Below, piece by piece: positions 11,881 to 23,914 of a stretch of DNA of 64,000 bases. Position 1 is the first letter of the stretch; each line of letters opens with the position of its first letter. Origin of the DNA: Epinephelus fuscoguttatus (taxonomy: Eukaryota > Chordata > Actinopteri > Perciformes > Serranidae). The position numbers and the translations under genes are program-made. The DNA lies in assembly GCF_011397635.1 (NCBI RefSeq), contig NC_064754.1, positions 28,376,543 through 28,440,542 on the forward strand. Direction: 5' to 3'. The notes under the pieces were generated by a model. The model did not search any database. It was not told where the DNA came from and was given only the letters and a program-made list of their open reading frames with translations.

Positions 11881-12870
11881 AGAATTATCACTTAATCCTA
11901 CAGTTTCCCTCAGCCCTTGGAGCATTTTAGTGTCTTTCAGCTTGTTGTTTCTGTTTTCCATTCGACAAATAAACTATTTTGATTCACTGTCGTGGCTCTC
12001 ATTAGCCTAGTTTTCAGGCAGCTGTTTATGACAAAATGCTTTAATAAGCAATTGTACAGCACCTGCTCAGCACCAAACAGCAGACTGGCAAAGTCAGCAA
12101 CCAGCAGGTGAACGTATAGTGCAGCATTTAACGGCTTAAGAGAAAGATATTTCCTTCAGGAGTTGGTTGAGACTGGACCAGGGCAAAAGTGAATATTGGA
12201 CTAGAACCACAACTCCAAATGTAAGCTAATGTGTCTCTTAAACATGTAAACAGACAACAGGTTGCTGACACACAAAAACAGCTTTATAAGGTGATTATAT
12301 GTCCATGCTCTGTTTAGCCGCAGGTGGTCAAAAAATAAATTACTACAATAGTGTTGTCAAAAATATTGATTTATTGATGCACATTCATTCTGAATACTGC
12401 TCTCAGCTGCACTTTCTTACACCCTCTTACTGTTCATATTTATTACAGTCATTCTGCTCTGCTCTGCTATTAACAAAGAAAAGTAACTGTAATATTATGA
12501 CCTTAATTGCTATTAATCTTTATTTTAATTTAATTGTATGCCCTCAATGTCAGTTTTTCCCTGTGTCATCAAAAAAGATATTGAGGTACTGTATTAAAGC
12601 TACAAATTCCAGTGTCGTGACAACACAGTACTGCAGTCCAGGTTTAAGTTACCTGGTTGGTCAATAGCATTTTATCCTGCTCGGTGGCTGGACACCAATC
12701 ATAATAATATAACAAGCCTTTCACGAGATGCTCCACCTCTTTTTGTTTTTGTTTTTTTTGCTGTTACTGTTTGCTGTCTCAAGGCTGTAACATCTGAATG
12801 TTATCAGTCTCTATAAACCTTCACATTATTGGTAATTATGTTTTGAGCACTGGCAAGGATTGTGTATCAG
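11881..12870. other. Gene-free stretch
   Basis: The 122-codon frame at 12299-12667 has no recognisable domain, no splice context and AT-rich composition. I see nothing else. Confidence 0.45.
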
Positions 12871-12891
12871 TGTGTGTGTGTGTGTGTGTGT
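12871..12891. repeat. (GT)n microsatellite
   Basis: Perfect dinucleotide run. Confidence 0.9.
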
Positions 12892-13009
12892 ACCCGCATG
12901 TGCGAGATAAAGAAAGTGTATAAGAGAGAAAGTTAGCAGGAGTGCATGGCTTTTCTCTCAGCTGAATGATGAAAGACAGTGTAACAGCAATACCAAGCTG
13001 TTTAGAAAG

Positions 13010-13010
<1 letters not shown>

Positions 13011-13070
<60 letters not shown>
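13011..13070. repeat. (CTAT)n microsatellite
   Basis: Fifteen perfect tetranucleotide units. Confidence 0.95.
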
Positions 13071-13071
<1 letters not shown>

Positions 13072-13270
13072 CAGAGTATCTTGCAGCTAGAGAAAGTATT
13101 GGATATTATAATGGGGATAACATGGGCAGTTTTTTAGAAAACTGTATGGTAACTGCCTCCTATCCTGCAGAGTCAGAGGCCTGGGAAATTGGAAGTGATT
13201 CATAAAATTACTGTGGCAGTGAGTGCCATCACAGGCTGAGATTATCATCATCCAGTGCTCAGCACTGTGT

Positions 13271-13272
<2 letters not shown>

Positions 13273-13333
<61 letters not shown>
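13273..13333. repeat. (GT)n microsatellite
   Basis: About thirty perfect units. It accounts for the Cys/Val and Thr/His low-complexity frames on both strands. Confidence 0.95.
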
Positions 13334-13334
<1 letters not shown>

Positions 13335-14318
13335 AAATGCGCATCTGTGTGAGGGTTCTATTAGAAGTTATAGTCAATAAAATCCCCATGTTGACGTCTG
13401 TTTCATGTGTAACACAGGGAGAGAAGAACTGCTATCATCTCCATGCCAAAGGGGTAACAAACTTTATGCTCATATGGCATCATAACACCGCTTTAGTGGA
13501 TCATAGCTGAATACACCGCTCGGTATATAATGTTATCCAGACACATCTTTAGCTTCTAAAGATAGTTTTGAGGCTCTTAATTTGGCTTTGACATTGCAGC
13601 CAAATTCTCCTATGGCCCTGTTTTGTTACTTTGGGTCTTGCAAGCAGTGAAGCGAGATCCTGAATAATTTTAGGGTTTAACACCCCATTGTACCTCACAT
13701 GAGTTTTCATATGACCGTTGAGACTGAAGCCACACTGCCACAACTCAGTGAAATGTAGGCTAACTAAAAATGTCAGTTTTATGCTTTCATTACAAATGGG
13801 CACATACTCAAGGATACTAAACTTGCTTTGGAGTCACTTTTGCAAAATGACAGGCCAGTTAATAAACAAATTAATCAGATGAAGAAATTAATTATTAAGG
13901 TAAGTCTAGTCACAGCAGCCCACCGCAGGCCAGGTGTATGCAAGGGTGTTTCCGGGATTTGAGTACATTCAGGGCTTAGTCAGGAGGGTGAGGGATCTTC
14001 TGGGACTTTTGTTTTTTGATAAACAAGCTCTATTTTGATGCTTTTTTTGCATTTTGGCAATTTATTTACCAAAATAAATACAAGTAGGCTACAAATAAAA
14101 TCCCAGTGTGAATCAGTTCAGTTTTATTATGAATTAGGAAATGGTCAGTGGGCCACCCTGCAACATATGTGGGCCACATTTGGCCTATGGGCCATAAGCT
14201 AAGTATCACTACATGTACTGTTTGAGTGACAACGCCTGGTCCTGCACACTTTTTCCTGCAGCTCTACCATGAGCTAACAGTCCGTGTTCAGGGTAAGACA
14301 GAGAGGAGAGGTTTTGTC
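13334..14318. other. Gene-free stretch
   Basis: No exon, RNA gene or confident repeat seen. Confidence 0.45.
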
Positions 14319-14604
14319 AACACATTCTCACTCTGACCTCATCACATATTGACATTTGGTCATGGACTTTCCACATCCACATATGATGTGCAAGGTACCC
14401 TGGATGTGTTGGTTGTTGATGTTCTGGGATGGACAGGATTTGGCTTTAGAGTGTTACAGGACACGAAAACCGGTATCTCAGGTGAAAGCTGATGTTTGTT
14501 GGAACCATTCACCACCCCTCCCTCTCACCCCAGTCGGACTTTCGCCACCTTAAATTTTGTCCTTGTCCCACCACATTTCCCCCTGATGCCACCGGGTGCC
14601 ATTC

Positions 14605-17600
14605 AATCAATCAATCAATCAATTTTATTTATAAAGCCCAATATCACAAATCACAATTTGCCTCACAGGGCTTTACAGCATATGACATCCCTCTGTCCTT
14701 AAGACCCTCACAGCGGATAAGGAAAAACTCCCCAAAAAAACCCCTTTAACGGGGAAAAAAACGGTAGAAACCTCAGGAAGAGCAACTGAGGAGGGATCCC
14801 TCTTCCAGGGCGGACAGACGTGCAATAGATGTCGTACAGAACAGATCAGCATAATAAATTAACAGTAATCCATATGACACAATGAGACAGAGAGAGAGAG
14901 AGAGAGAGATGCAGGTAATGACAGTAGCTTACAACAACATTAATGAAAGTAATAATATTATAGTTATAGTTCTGGTTACTGCGGTACAATATGTTGAAAG
15001 TATGTATTAATACCTGGCAGTATACATGTGTGACAATAATCATATGTGTATAATAACAGAAGAAGTATGACTAATGACTAATGATGGCAGCAGCAGGAGG
15101 CATCTGGCGGGACCACGGCAGCAGCACAACCACACACGCTGTCCAGGCACCGCTGCGGTATGAGTTAATCTGAGAGACAGCGGAGCACAAAGGCTCCGGA
15201 GAAGAAGCCGAGTTAGTGACATCCAGAATGGCCGGGTTAGCTAGATGCAGTAATAGGATACGAGAGAGAGAGAGAGAGAGAGAGAAGGAGAGAAGGGGCC
15301 CGGTGTATTATAGAGGGGTCCTCCGGCAGACTAGGCCTAAGTCAGCCTAACTAAGGGCTGGTACAGGGCAAGCCTGAGCCAGCCCTAACTATAAGCTTTA
15401 TCAAAGAGGAAAGTCTTAAGTCTAGTCTTAAATGTGGAGACGGTGTCTGCCTCCCGGACCGTAACAGGAACATGATTCCACAGGAGAGGAGCCTGATATC
15501 TGAAGGCTCTGGCTCCTGATCTACTTTTGGAGACTTTAGGGACCACGAGTAACCCTGCGTTCTCAGAGTGCAGTGTTCTGGTGGGATAATATGGCACTAT
15601 GAGCTCTCTAAGATATGACGGAGCTTGACCATTTAGAGCTTTATAAGTTAACAGTAGGATTTTAAATTCAATTCTGGATTTTACAGGGAGCCAGTGCAGA
15701 GAAGCTAAAACAGGAGAAATATGATCGCGTTTCTTAGTTCCTGTTAGTACACGTGCTGCTGCATTCTGAATTAGCTGGAGAGTTTTTAAGGACTTACTAG
15801 AGCTACCTGATAATGGAGAGTTACAGTAATCCAGCCTTGAGGTAACAAAAGCGTGGACCAATTTTTCTGCATCTTTTCGGGTCAGGATAGGCCTAATTTT
15901 CGCAATATTACGCAGATGAAAAAATGCAGTCCGTGAGGTTTGCTTTAAATGAGAATTAAAAGACAAATCTTGATCAAATATTACTCCGAGGTTTCTTACG
16001 GTAGTGGCAGAGGCCAGAGCAATGCCATCTAGAGAAACTATGTCATCAGATAAAGAGTCTCTGAGTTGTTTGGGGCCAAGAACAATAACTTCAGTTTTGT
16101 CTGAATTTAACATCAGGAAATTGGTGCTCATCCAAGTTTTTATGTCTTTAAGGCAATTATGGAGTTTAGTTAATTGATTGCTTTCTTCTGGCTTCATTGA
16201 TAAATACAACTGAGTATCATCCGCATAACAATGGAAATTTACAGAGTGATTTCTAATGATGTTACCTAAAGGAAGCATATATAGAGTAAACAGGATTGGT
16301 CTGAGCACAGAACCTTGCGGAACTCCAAAACAAACTTTAGTACGTAAGGATGGTTCATTGCGAACGTCAACAAATTGAAAACAATCAGATAAATAAGATT
16401 TAAACCAGCTTAGTGCTGAACCTTTTAAGCCAATTAAGTGATCCAGTCTCTGCAGTAGAATTTGATGGTCAATTGTGTCAAACGCCGCACTAAGATCTAA
16501 TAAAACAAGTACAGAGATGAGTCCTTTGTCTGAAGCAATCAGAAGGTCATTTGTAATTTTAACTAGAGCTGTCTCAGTGCTATGATGCACTCTAAATCCT
16601 GACTGAAATTCCTCAAATAAATTATTATCCTGGAGAAAATCACACAGCTGGTCTGTGACTACTTTCTCAAGGATCTTTGACATAAAGGGATTAGATATTG
16701 GTCTATAATTGGCTAACACCTCTGGATCCAGGGTGGGCTTTTTTAGTAGAGGTTTAATTACAGCTATCTTAAAAGACTGTGGTACATACTGTTAATAAGG
16801 ATATATTGATCATATCTAATATATGAGTGTTAACTAAAGGAAAGATCTCCTTAAGTAGCCTAGTTGGGATGGGGTCTAAGAGACACGTTGATGATTTGGA
16901 TGAAGAAATCACTGCAGTCAATTCTTGAAGAGAAATTGGGGAGAAGCAATCTAAATATATATTAGATTTTACAGCTGTGTTTGAGGTTAGATAGGTACTA
17001 TCTGAGAGCAGGAGGTCATGAATTTTGCCTCTAATAGTTAGAATTTTGTCATTAAAAAAGCTCATAAAATCATTACTGCTAAGGGCTAAGGGAATACAAG
17101 GCTCAATAGAGCTTTGACTCTCAGTCAGCCTGGCTACAGTGCTGAAAAGAAACCTGGGGTTGTTCTTATTGTCTTCTATTAGAGCTGAGTAATAGTTTGC
17201 TCTGGCATTGGAGGCCCCTCTTATAAGTTTTGAGACTGTCTGTCCAGATTAAACGAGATTCTTCCAGTTTGGTTAATCGCCAATTCCTTTCAAATTTTCG
17301 CGATATTTGTTTTAACTTACGGGTTTGAGAGTTATACCAAGGAGCGAACTTTCTTTGCTTTTAACTTCTTTTTAAGAGGAGCTACAGAGTCGAGCGTTGT
17401 TCGTAGCGAGCCTACAGTGCTATCAACAAAATGATCAATTCGGGAGAGGTTAAAGTCGGCACGGGAAACCTCTGTTACTGAAGGTATTGGTATTGAATTT
17501 AACGACGAAGTAATCTTTTCCTTAAGTTTTGCGACAGCACTATCTGATAAACATCTAGTATAGTAACTGTTGCTGAGTGGCGTGTAATCGAGTAAAAAGA

Positions 17601-17872
17601 AATCAAAAGTAATCAGATAATGATCCGATAGCAAGGGATTCTGTGGAAAGACTTTTAGGTTATCAATTTCAATTCCATACGTCAGAACTAGATCGAGGGT
17701 ATGGTTAAAACAATGAGTAGGTTCATGTACACCCTGACTGAAGCCAATGGAGTCAAATAATGAGATAAACGCGGTAGCCAGGGAGTCATTATCAACGTCG
17801 ACATGAATGTTAAAATCGCCTACAATAATAACTTCATCTGATTTAAGAACTAAACTGGATAAAAACTCTGAC
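14605..17872 (-). mobile_element. L2-clade LINE, 5'-truncated
   Basis: Reading on the minus strand: the end of an APE-type endonuclease (GDFN near 17825-17800, SDHYLITFDF near 17630), a linker, a reverse transcriptase with FHCYADDTQLYLS, a long 3' UTR and a terminal (ATTG)n tail at 14605-14623. The 5' break removes most of the endonuclease. The largest open frame is 15385-16719. A small deletion near 16790 shifts the frame between the linker frame (16769-17065) and the RT frame; the spliced-in-phase reading would be PQSFKIAVIKPLLKK. The RT has VLRP where the family normally has VLGP. It is dead but well preserved, which suggests a fairly recent insertion. Confidence 0.85.
15385..16719 (-). 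pseudogene. L2 reverse transcriptase domain
   Basis: 444 codons hold the RT fingers and palm with LANYRPIS, DLSAAFDTIDH, GVPQGSVL and the catalytic YADD, then the L2 C-terminal region (LHWLPVKSRIEFKILLLTYK). It is part of a 5'-truncated LINE and disconnected from its endonuclease by a frameshift, so it is annotated as a pseudogene although the frame itself is open. Confidence 0.85.
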
Positions 17873-18494
17873 TAAAACTATAACGGCAACCGACCGCCTA
17901 TCACACTTTTTTTCGTTGGTTTCTGATACTGCAAGTCACTGCTTAATCACCAAATTTCAACAACTTCAGAGTGAGACCAGGCTCATTTTGTTGTGCAGCA
18001 AGCTGTAGACACAACATTATTTAACCTTATTTAGCTGATATAGTGAACTTGTTAGTAAACAGTGGTTTTATTTGCACATCTAGCAGATACAGAGCAACAT
18101 TCATTCAGAGTTTTATTTGTGTCTATCTGATTTATTCAGGTCCAATATTCACTCTCCTTTTAGCTCTGTTTTGGTCTCCACCAACTCCTGAGGGAAATAT
18201 ATAACTTTTTAGCTGCTCAATGCTTTACTATGTTCAGTAGCTAGTCGCTAATTTTCATAAACCGTTATGAAATCAGCTGCATCTGAAAACAGCATTGGTG
18301 AGGCTGAACCAAAGTGGTAAAGTTGTTGGCTGTAAAACCAAAACAGTGAGCTGAATGATGCTAAAATACTTTATAAAGTTGATGGAATCTGCACAGTCAG
18401 ACTGTAATTGTCTGTAGGCTCATCAGTGTGAGCAATTCCTATCACCTTACACAACATCATTTGTCTATTTCTTAGAGGGGCTCTATGCAAAACA

Positions 18495-19140
18495 TCAGCA
18501 TATGAGATTAAAGAATTGATTATTTGCACGAAACAAGATTTGAAGACAGAGCCGGTTTCACTCGATGGTCAACGCGTTGAAACTGTGGAAAATTAAATAC
18601 CTTGGTTTGGTTCTGTGAGCTTCTCTGAAATACTGAGGATAATTTTCACGAAATGCTCACAGCAACTTTATCTTCTTAGAAAACTTTGTGGCCTGTGGTG
18701 TTAGTCAACAGATTTGAGAATGAGTGTACCAAACTATGGTTGAGAGTGTTTTAGCATTTCACCTTCCTGTCTGGTACAGTCACCTTAACTGTACATTTAA
18801 GAGTAAACTCTCTAGGATTGTGACACCTGCAAGTAAAATCGTTGGCAAGCCACAAAAGCCTTTGACCCAACTCTTCACAGAAAGGACAAGGAGGAAAGCA
18901 AGGAATATATTGGCAGATAGCTCTAATCCTCTCTTCAGCCAGTTTGAGCTCTTGAGTTGCGGGAGGCGCTATAGAGTTGCATACAGAACATTTAATATCA
19001 AATTTATAAGAAGTGCAACTTAAAAAATCTATATTATTTTAAATTTTGTTCTTTTTTAGTCTATGCACTACTTTGGTTTAAACTTTTTACTCAGTTGCAC
19101 ATATTGTAATATAATTTTGTTTGTACAGTTTATTTGAAGT
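18495..19140 (+). mobile_element. Non-LTR reverse transcriptase C-terminal fragment
   Basis: The fragment begins near KELIICTKQD and continues through TEPVSLDGQRVETVEN, KYLGL, LYLLRKL, then (after a frameshift near 18721) MVESVLAFHLPVW, KIVGKPQKPL and ELLSCGRRYR. This order is the C-terminal end of a fish non-LTR element, possibly Rex1/Babar-like; the clade is a guess. The catalytic RT core is absent. Stops and a frameshift make it dead. Confidence 0.7.
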
Positions 19141-20587
19141 GATATGCATTGTCTGATTGTGTCTCTTGTGTACCCTGTGCTCTGCCTTTGTACTAAAAAC
19201 TGAGTCTCTCTTATCCTTGCGTGCCTGTGAGCTGTGCCCAAAACTCACCGAGTCAAAAACTGGATTCTGCTTTTGTACATATGTGTTTGGCTTGAGATCT
19301 CAGTCGCATCTGCAGCAAACAATGGGGAACTCAGAAATAGCTAGAGATGAAGAGTCATTTACAGAATTAGCCGCACTTCTCTGATCATGTGAGATAAATT
19401 TAGAGTCCCAGATGTAATAAGCGAAGCCATTTCTGTACACTAGTGACGGAAAACTGTGGGCACAAATTCTATGAGTCTCACCTCGGAGAGTGAGACTTCC
19501 TCCTCCTTGTCTCCACAGCTGAGATTCACTCCAGCTTTTCCTTTCATCTGAGTCAACCCCTCATCCTCCCACAAGTTCTATTTAAACAAAGAACCAGACC
19601 AGAGAGAGGCAGCCAGCAAAGCTCCTCTTCCTAAATTGCCATCAATTTATTCTTTGTTCTTACTTATCTGTTGCACTTCCACAACTCTGAAAAACTTTTA
19701 TCCCTTTCACAGCCACGTCTCTGTTCCTTTCCCATCCACACCCCACAATTATGGAGTGATAAACCACACTTATTCATTCCTCTATTTGGCCCAAAAGCAA
19801 ATCAGTTTCTATTCACTTGAGGACCAGTTAAAACAGAGAGCGTGTGTGCGCATGTGTGTGATGAAATGGAATAGGACGTGTCAACAGCAGGTTTTTGCTT
19901 GTGTGCTGCCACCTAATCTCACGCATGATTAGGAGAGCAATAACACGACTGTCTGAGCAGGTTACAAAAAAATGTGAGCTCCCCTCTCTCTGTGTGTATG
20001 TGTATGCTTTTATGTGTGTGACAGCCTAGAAAATGTTTATTGAACCACTAACTGTCACATTACAACCCCGCTTTTTTTTCCGCCTGTGATACTTCATTGT
20101 GTGTTCTTTAGATTTTTGTACACCTGCAGCATTACAAATCTCCAGCCTCTCATCACCCTTGACCTTCATCCAACCTTCCTGATTGCTTCTTTCACTAACA
20201 TATTTTCCTTCTTTAATATGTCTATCCCCTGTGGCCTCTCTTCAGTGTCTTTGTGTACTCCATCAAAAAGCTACTCATTGGATCAGTAAACGAACAACAC
20301 ACACACACGAACAGGCTCACTTGACAAATAATGGTCTCCCCTCAGCCTGCTTTTACCTTAAACTGCAGCTCCCCTTTCTCCCTTCCACCCCTACTGCCTC
20401 TCCATCCCACCACTCATCCCTCACCCTGACTGAATTTCATTCTTTCATTCACTTCCTGACTCTGCCCAGCCTGTGACTTCCCCATTGTGCTCCTTTTGAC
20501 TGTAAAAGCTATGAGGTGCTTTGATGAAAAAGAAAAAAAAATGGAGGGAGCAGAGAGGCTTTATAGTGAGCTCAAGCATCCACATGC

Positions 20588-20637
<50 letters not shown>

Positions 20638-21095
20638 GGGAAGAGAGGAGGGGTTCTCTGAAAGCGAGATAACAACCTATCTAAAATGGTGGAGTATAGT
20701 GCCCTCCTGTGGTGGTGGTGGCTGTCTAGTTTAGGTTTTAGTTCAACCAAGGAATATTTTAAATCTGATGGGCACTTTATGAGGTTAGGGAACGTTTTAG
20801 ATTTGTTTAACCTTCATTACTCGCAAGGGCAGAAGTAAAAATGGATGTAAATGTCATCACAAAGAAATCTGGTATGCAGGTGCAGTAAAACAATCTTTAC
20901 AACGGGTGTATAAGAAGGGTAATGTTCAAGAAACTGTGCAGTTTTATGCCTGATTTTGCCATGAAGCTTTAGTATACAAGTTGCAATATGACATCTAAAT
21001 CAAAAAGCTGTGCTTTTGGCACTGCTTGATTGTGTTACATAGTGTTGGGAAGTTACAATTTACATTTAATTAAATTACAAAATAAATGTAAGAAG
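19141..21095. other. Gene-free stretch
   Basis: Pyrimidine-rich DNA with a (GT)n run at 20590-20635. The frames at 19157-19384 and 20086-20476 are low-complexity and have no domain. Confidence 0.45.
20590..20635. repeat. (GT)n microsatellite
   Basis: About 23 perfect units. Confidence 0.95.
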
Positions 21096-21420
21096 GGGCG
21101 GCACGGTGGTGTAGTGGTTAGCACTGTCACCTCACAGCAAAAGGGTTCCTGGTCAGAGCCCAGGAGGGAGCCGTTCTGTGCGGAGTTTGCATGTTCTCCA
21201 TGTGTCAGCGTGGGTTTTCTGTGAGTACTCCAGCTTCCTCCCACAGTCCAAAGACATGCAGGTTAATCGGTGACTCTAAATTGTCCGTAGGTGTGAATGT
21301 GAGTGTGAATGGTTGTCTGTCTCTATGTGTCAGCCCTGTGATAGTCTGGTGACCTGTCCAGGGTGTACCCTGCCTCTCACCCAATGTCAGCTGGGATAGG
21401 CTCCAGCCTGTTGCATCTTT
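21096..21420 (+). mobile_element. tRNA-derived SINE, copy 2, full length
   Basis: It starts GGGCGGCACGGTGGTGTAG, with the A-box phrase TAGTGGTTAGCACTG. The B box is degraded (GGTCAGAGCCC). The body runs through CCAAAGACATGCAGGTTAAT to GATAGGCTCCAGCC. Same family as 6069-6367 (opposite strand) and 48472-48716. Confidence 0.85.
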
Positions 21421-22375
21421 TTTTAGAAAAGTAATAATAAAGCAATCAAATGTGGTGAGTTACATTACTTATAACGTAACCTGTTACATTTCAAAAGTAA
21501 CCTTTCTCACATTGGTGTTGCATCAAATCAAACTAGGGAGCAGGGGGATACAGGCTTGATGATGGTGGGTGACAGTATGTCTGAAGTTAAATTCTACCCG
21601 GAGTATTTAAAATATGTACAACGCAACAGTACTAGCTGAGGTTTCTCCAAAGTGTGGATGAGATTCGTGAGAAAACTGAGTAAACTTACAGAAATAAAAA
21701 GTCTTACATTAGTATGTGTGTTTCACTGACCGACAAAAACTGCTGATAACAACTCCTATCAAAACTTTAGATACACTGAAAGTGACGCTGGTGGAGAAGA
21801 TGTGTCACTCACTGCTGATTAGGTTAGGGTAGACAGAAAATGGCTGACATGAACACTGAATAATAAAATTGGGACAAAACAGCAATTCAGTTTGATGATC
21901 AGACTATAAACCCGGTATATATTCCAGCAAATGTATTTGTGTTGACTAAAATGACCATAAACTAATTTGATAAACACCATGAACCTGTGGCCACTTAATA
22001 TTCCAACACAGCAGGACAGGTTTTTTCTCCAGGCAAAATATAATGACGCTGTCGTCATGTGTAGTGTGTGCACAGAACGTGATTGACAGCTGTGACAGGA
22101 ATGACTACATACACATTTTTGCCCCAAGGCCACTGTGGGTAAATCTGGCTGAGAGCTAAGTAAGTGAATGTTGGCAACTGTAAAACACACATCATATTAC
22201 CTAACGTATGAATAAATATTATGGTATTATATACACAGCTGACCTTCATCCTTAATGACAAAGTGAGTGTGATCGCAGCAGTTTGCATCCAGCTGGGCAC
22301 TTCTGTTCATAAGTCATTCCTCATCTCTGTCTCTCCCTCCTCTCATTTCCTGTCATCGCTCCACTGTCGCTGTCC

Positions 22376-22735
22376 ATTAAAGGACAGGTTCACATCCTTT
22401 TGAAGTCTGTCTTAAAACAATACCGACATTCACATATGTGCATGATAGATCGTTTCTGGTTGCTGTAATCATTCCTGCTGTCCATACGGACTGCAAAGAG
22501 ATCCCTTACTGAGGAAAATTCAGTGTAAAAGATGGGGGACAAAATGTACTGTCGTCTGTCTGTGTATGAAATTATGTTTCCACAGACAGTGTTTCCTCAC
22601 CGAGCCGCAGCAGACTAACAATAATATTAGGAAATTTTGGGCAAAGTGATTTTTACATAGGATTTTGTCCCCCACTGTTTTCATTGAAAGCGCTTTGTAT
22701 CCACTATGGACAGCAGGAATGATTACAGCAACTAA
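22376..22735. repeat. Short foldback repeat
   Basis: The block GGTTGCTGTAATCATTCC near 22457 recurs inverted near 22711-22728, and a GGGGGACAAAAT block near 22541 recurs inverted near 22663. The arms are about 80-90 bp with a 110-bp loop. The left edge begins TTAAAGGACAGGTTCAC, like other TTAA-type MITEs. It abuts the hAT element at 22740. Confidence 0.55.
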
Positions 22736-23043
22736 AAATCAGTGGTTGAGGAGGTATTCAGATCTTTCACTAAAGTAAAAGTAGCAATACTATAGTGTAA
22801 AAATACTCTGTTACAAGTAAAAGTCCAGCATCCAAACATTCACCCAAAATTTTACTCAAGTAAAAGTACAAAGGTATTATCATCACAAACATAAAGTACT
22901 AAAATTAAAAGTACAGATGTACTGTGGCCCATTTAGGTATAGAGTTTATTATATTACTGGATCATAATTATTACTGCACTGGTGTGTTCATCACTTTAAT
23001 GTTGCAGCTGGTAAATATGGGCTTCATTTTAATTACTTTATAT

Positions 23044-23766
23044 TATGGCAGGGCAATATATTGACATAATATTGATATTGTGATATGAGGCGAGATATTG
23101 TCTTAGATTTTGGATATCATTATATGTGTTGTGTTTTTCTGGTTTTACAGGCTGTATTACAGTAAAGTGATATCAGTCAGGAACACTTTAGTCAAAGAAA
23201 ACTTTATTTCCATTTTCAGTATTATATTTGGCGGTATTCTAGGGCCCCTCTGCCTTTCCTTGGGTCTACACAAAAGGCCTCTTCCACGCACCTATGTGGA
23301 AAGCCATAAGGCAGAGAGAGTACACCTCTCTGCCCTTCACCGTGCAAACAAGGAAAGCCTGAGACAGAGAGAGCAAACCTCCTGCCCTTCCATGCGCGTA
23401 CATGGAAAGCCTAAAGCAGGGAGAGCAGCAGCAAAGACCCCCCGAGAACAGAACAGAGCAGCATCAATGACAAACAGAGTGACATTGATAAGTCAGACAC
23501 AACATGAAAAAGAGGAGCTGGGGTGGAGGCAGGTTGCAAAGCGGCTTGCAGAGGAAGCAGCAACAGTAGGCAGGCCAGAGCAGTTTAAACAGGGCGCCCT
23601 GATGAGATTTGCCAATTGGTTGCATAAAAAGGAATCATGTGATCTATCAGCTGACTGCCTTCCATCAATCAGCTGATCCAATAATCAACCCTACAATATT
23701 GTCGCAATATCAATATTGATGGTCAAAAATCTTGATATTTGATTTTCTCCATATCGCTGGACCCTA
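23044..23766. mobile_element. hAT-like MITE nested in the larger element
   Basis: The left end GGCAGGGCAATATATTG and right end CATATCGCTGGACCCTA are inverted versions of a TAGGGCTGGGCGATAT-type terminus. The flanks are CTTTATAT and CTTTATGA, 6 of 8 bases alike. The left and right halves match a family I recognise from teleosts, but the middle (23184-23680) is foreign to it. Confidence 0.65.
23184..23680 (+). repeat. Unidentified 0.5-kb insert with a minisatellite
   Basis: This sequence interrupts the MITE. At 23280-23430 it has about three tandem units of 52-54 bp, each starting TTCCA/TTCAC, containing GGAAAGCC and AGAGAGAG, and ending CTGCCC. A 188-codon frame (23110-23676) runs through both MITE and insert. 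It has no domain, and I treat it as non-coding. Confidence 0.4.
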
Positions 23767-23914
23767 CTTTATGAGTAGCTTATGCTATAATAATATATCA
23801 TAATATATAAGTTGATTAGATTTTCTATTAATTATTATGAGTCTGTAAAGTAACAAGTAACTAAAGCTTTTAAATTAGTGTAATGGAGTTAAGAGCACAA
23901 TATTTGCCTCTTAA

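Larger units (their letters stand above)
14319..17990 (+). repeat. Dispersed repeat copy 2, split by an L2 LINE
   Basis: The left part (14319-14604) and right part (17873-17990) align in order with the uninterrupted copy at 2684-3300. In copy 1 the matching bases are adjacent, so the L2 element at 14605-17872 inserted here afterwards. Confidence 0.65.

Noticed and set aside
12299-12667. 122-codon frame as a small gene
   Set aside because: AT-rich, with no domain, no signal peptide pattern and no supporting context.
13087-13510. Cys/Val-rich and Thr/His-rich frames
   Set aside because: Translations of a (GT)n microsatellite.
23110-23676. 188-codon frame as a gene
   Set aside because: It crosses a MITE boundary and a minisatellite, has no domain and no splice context.
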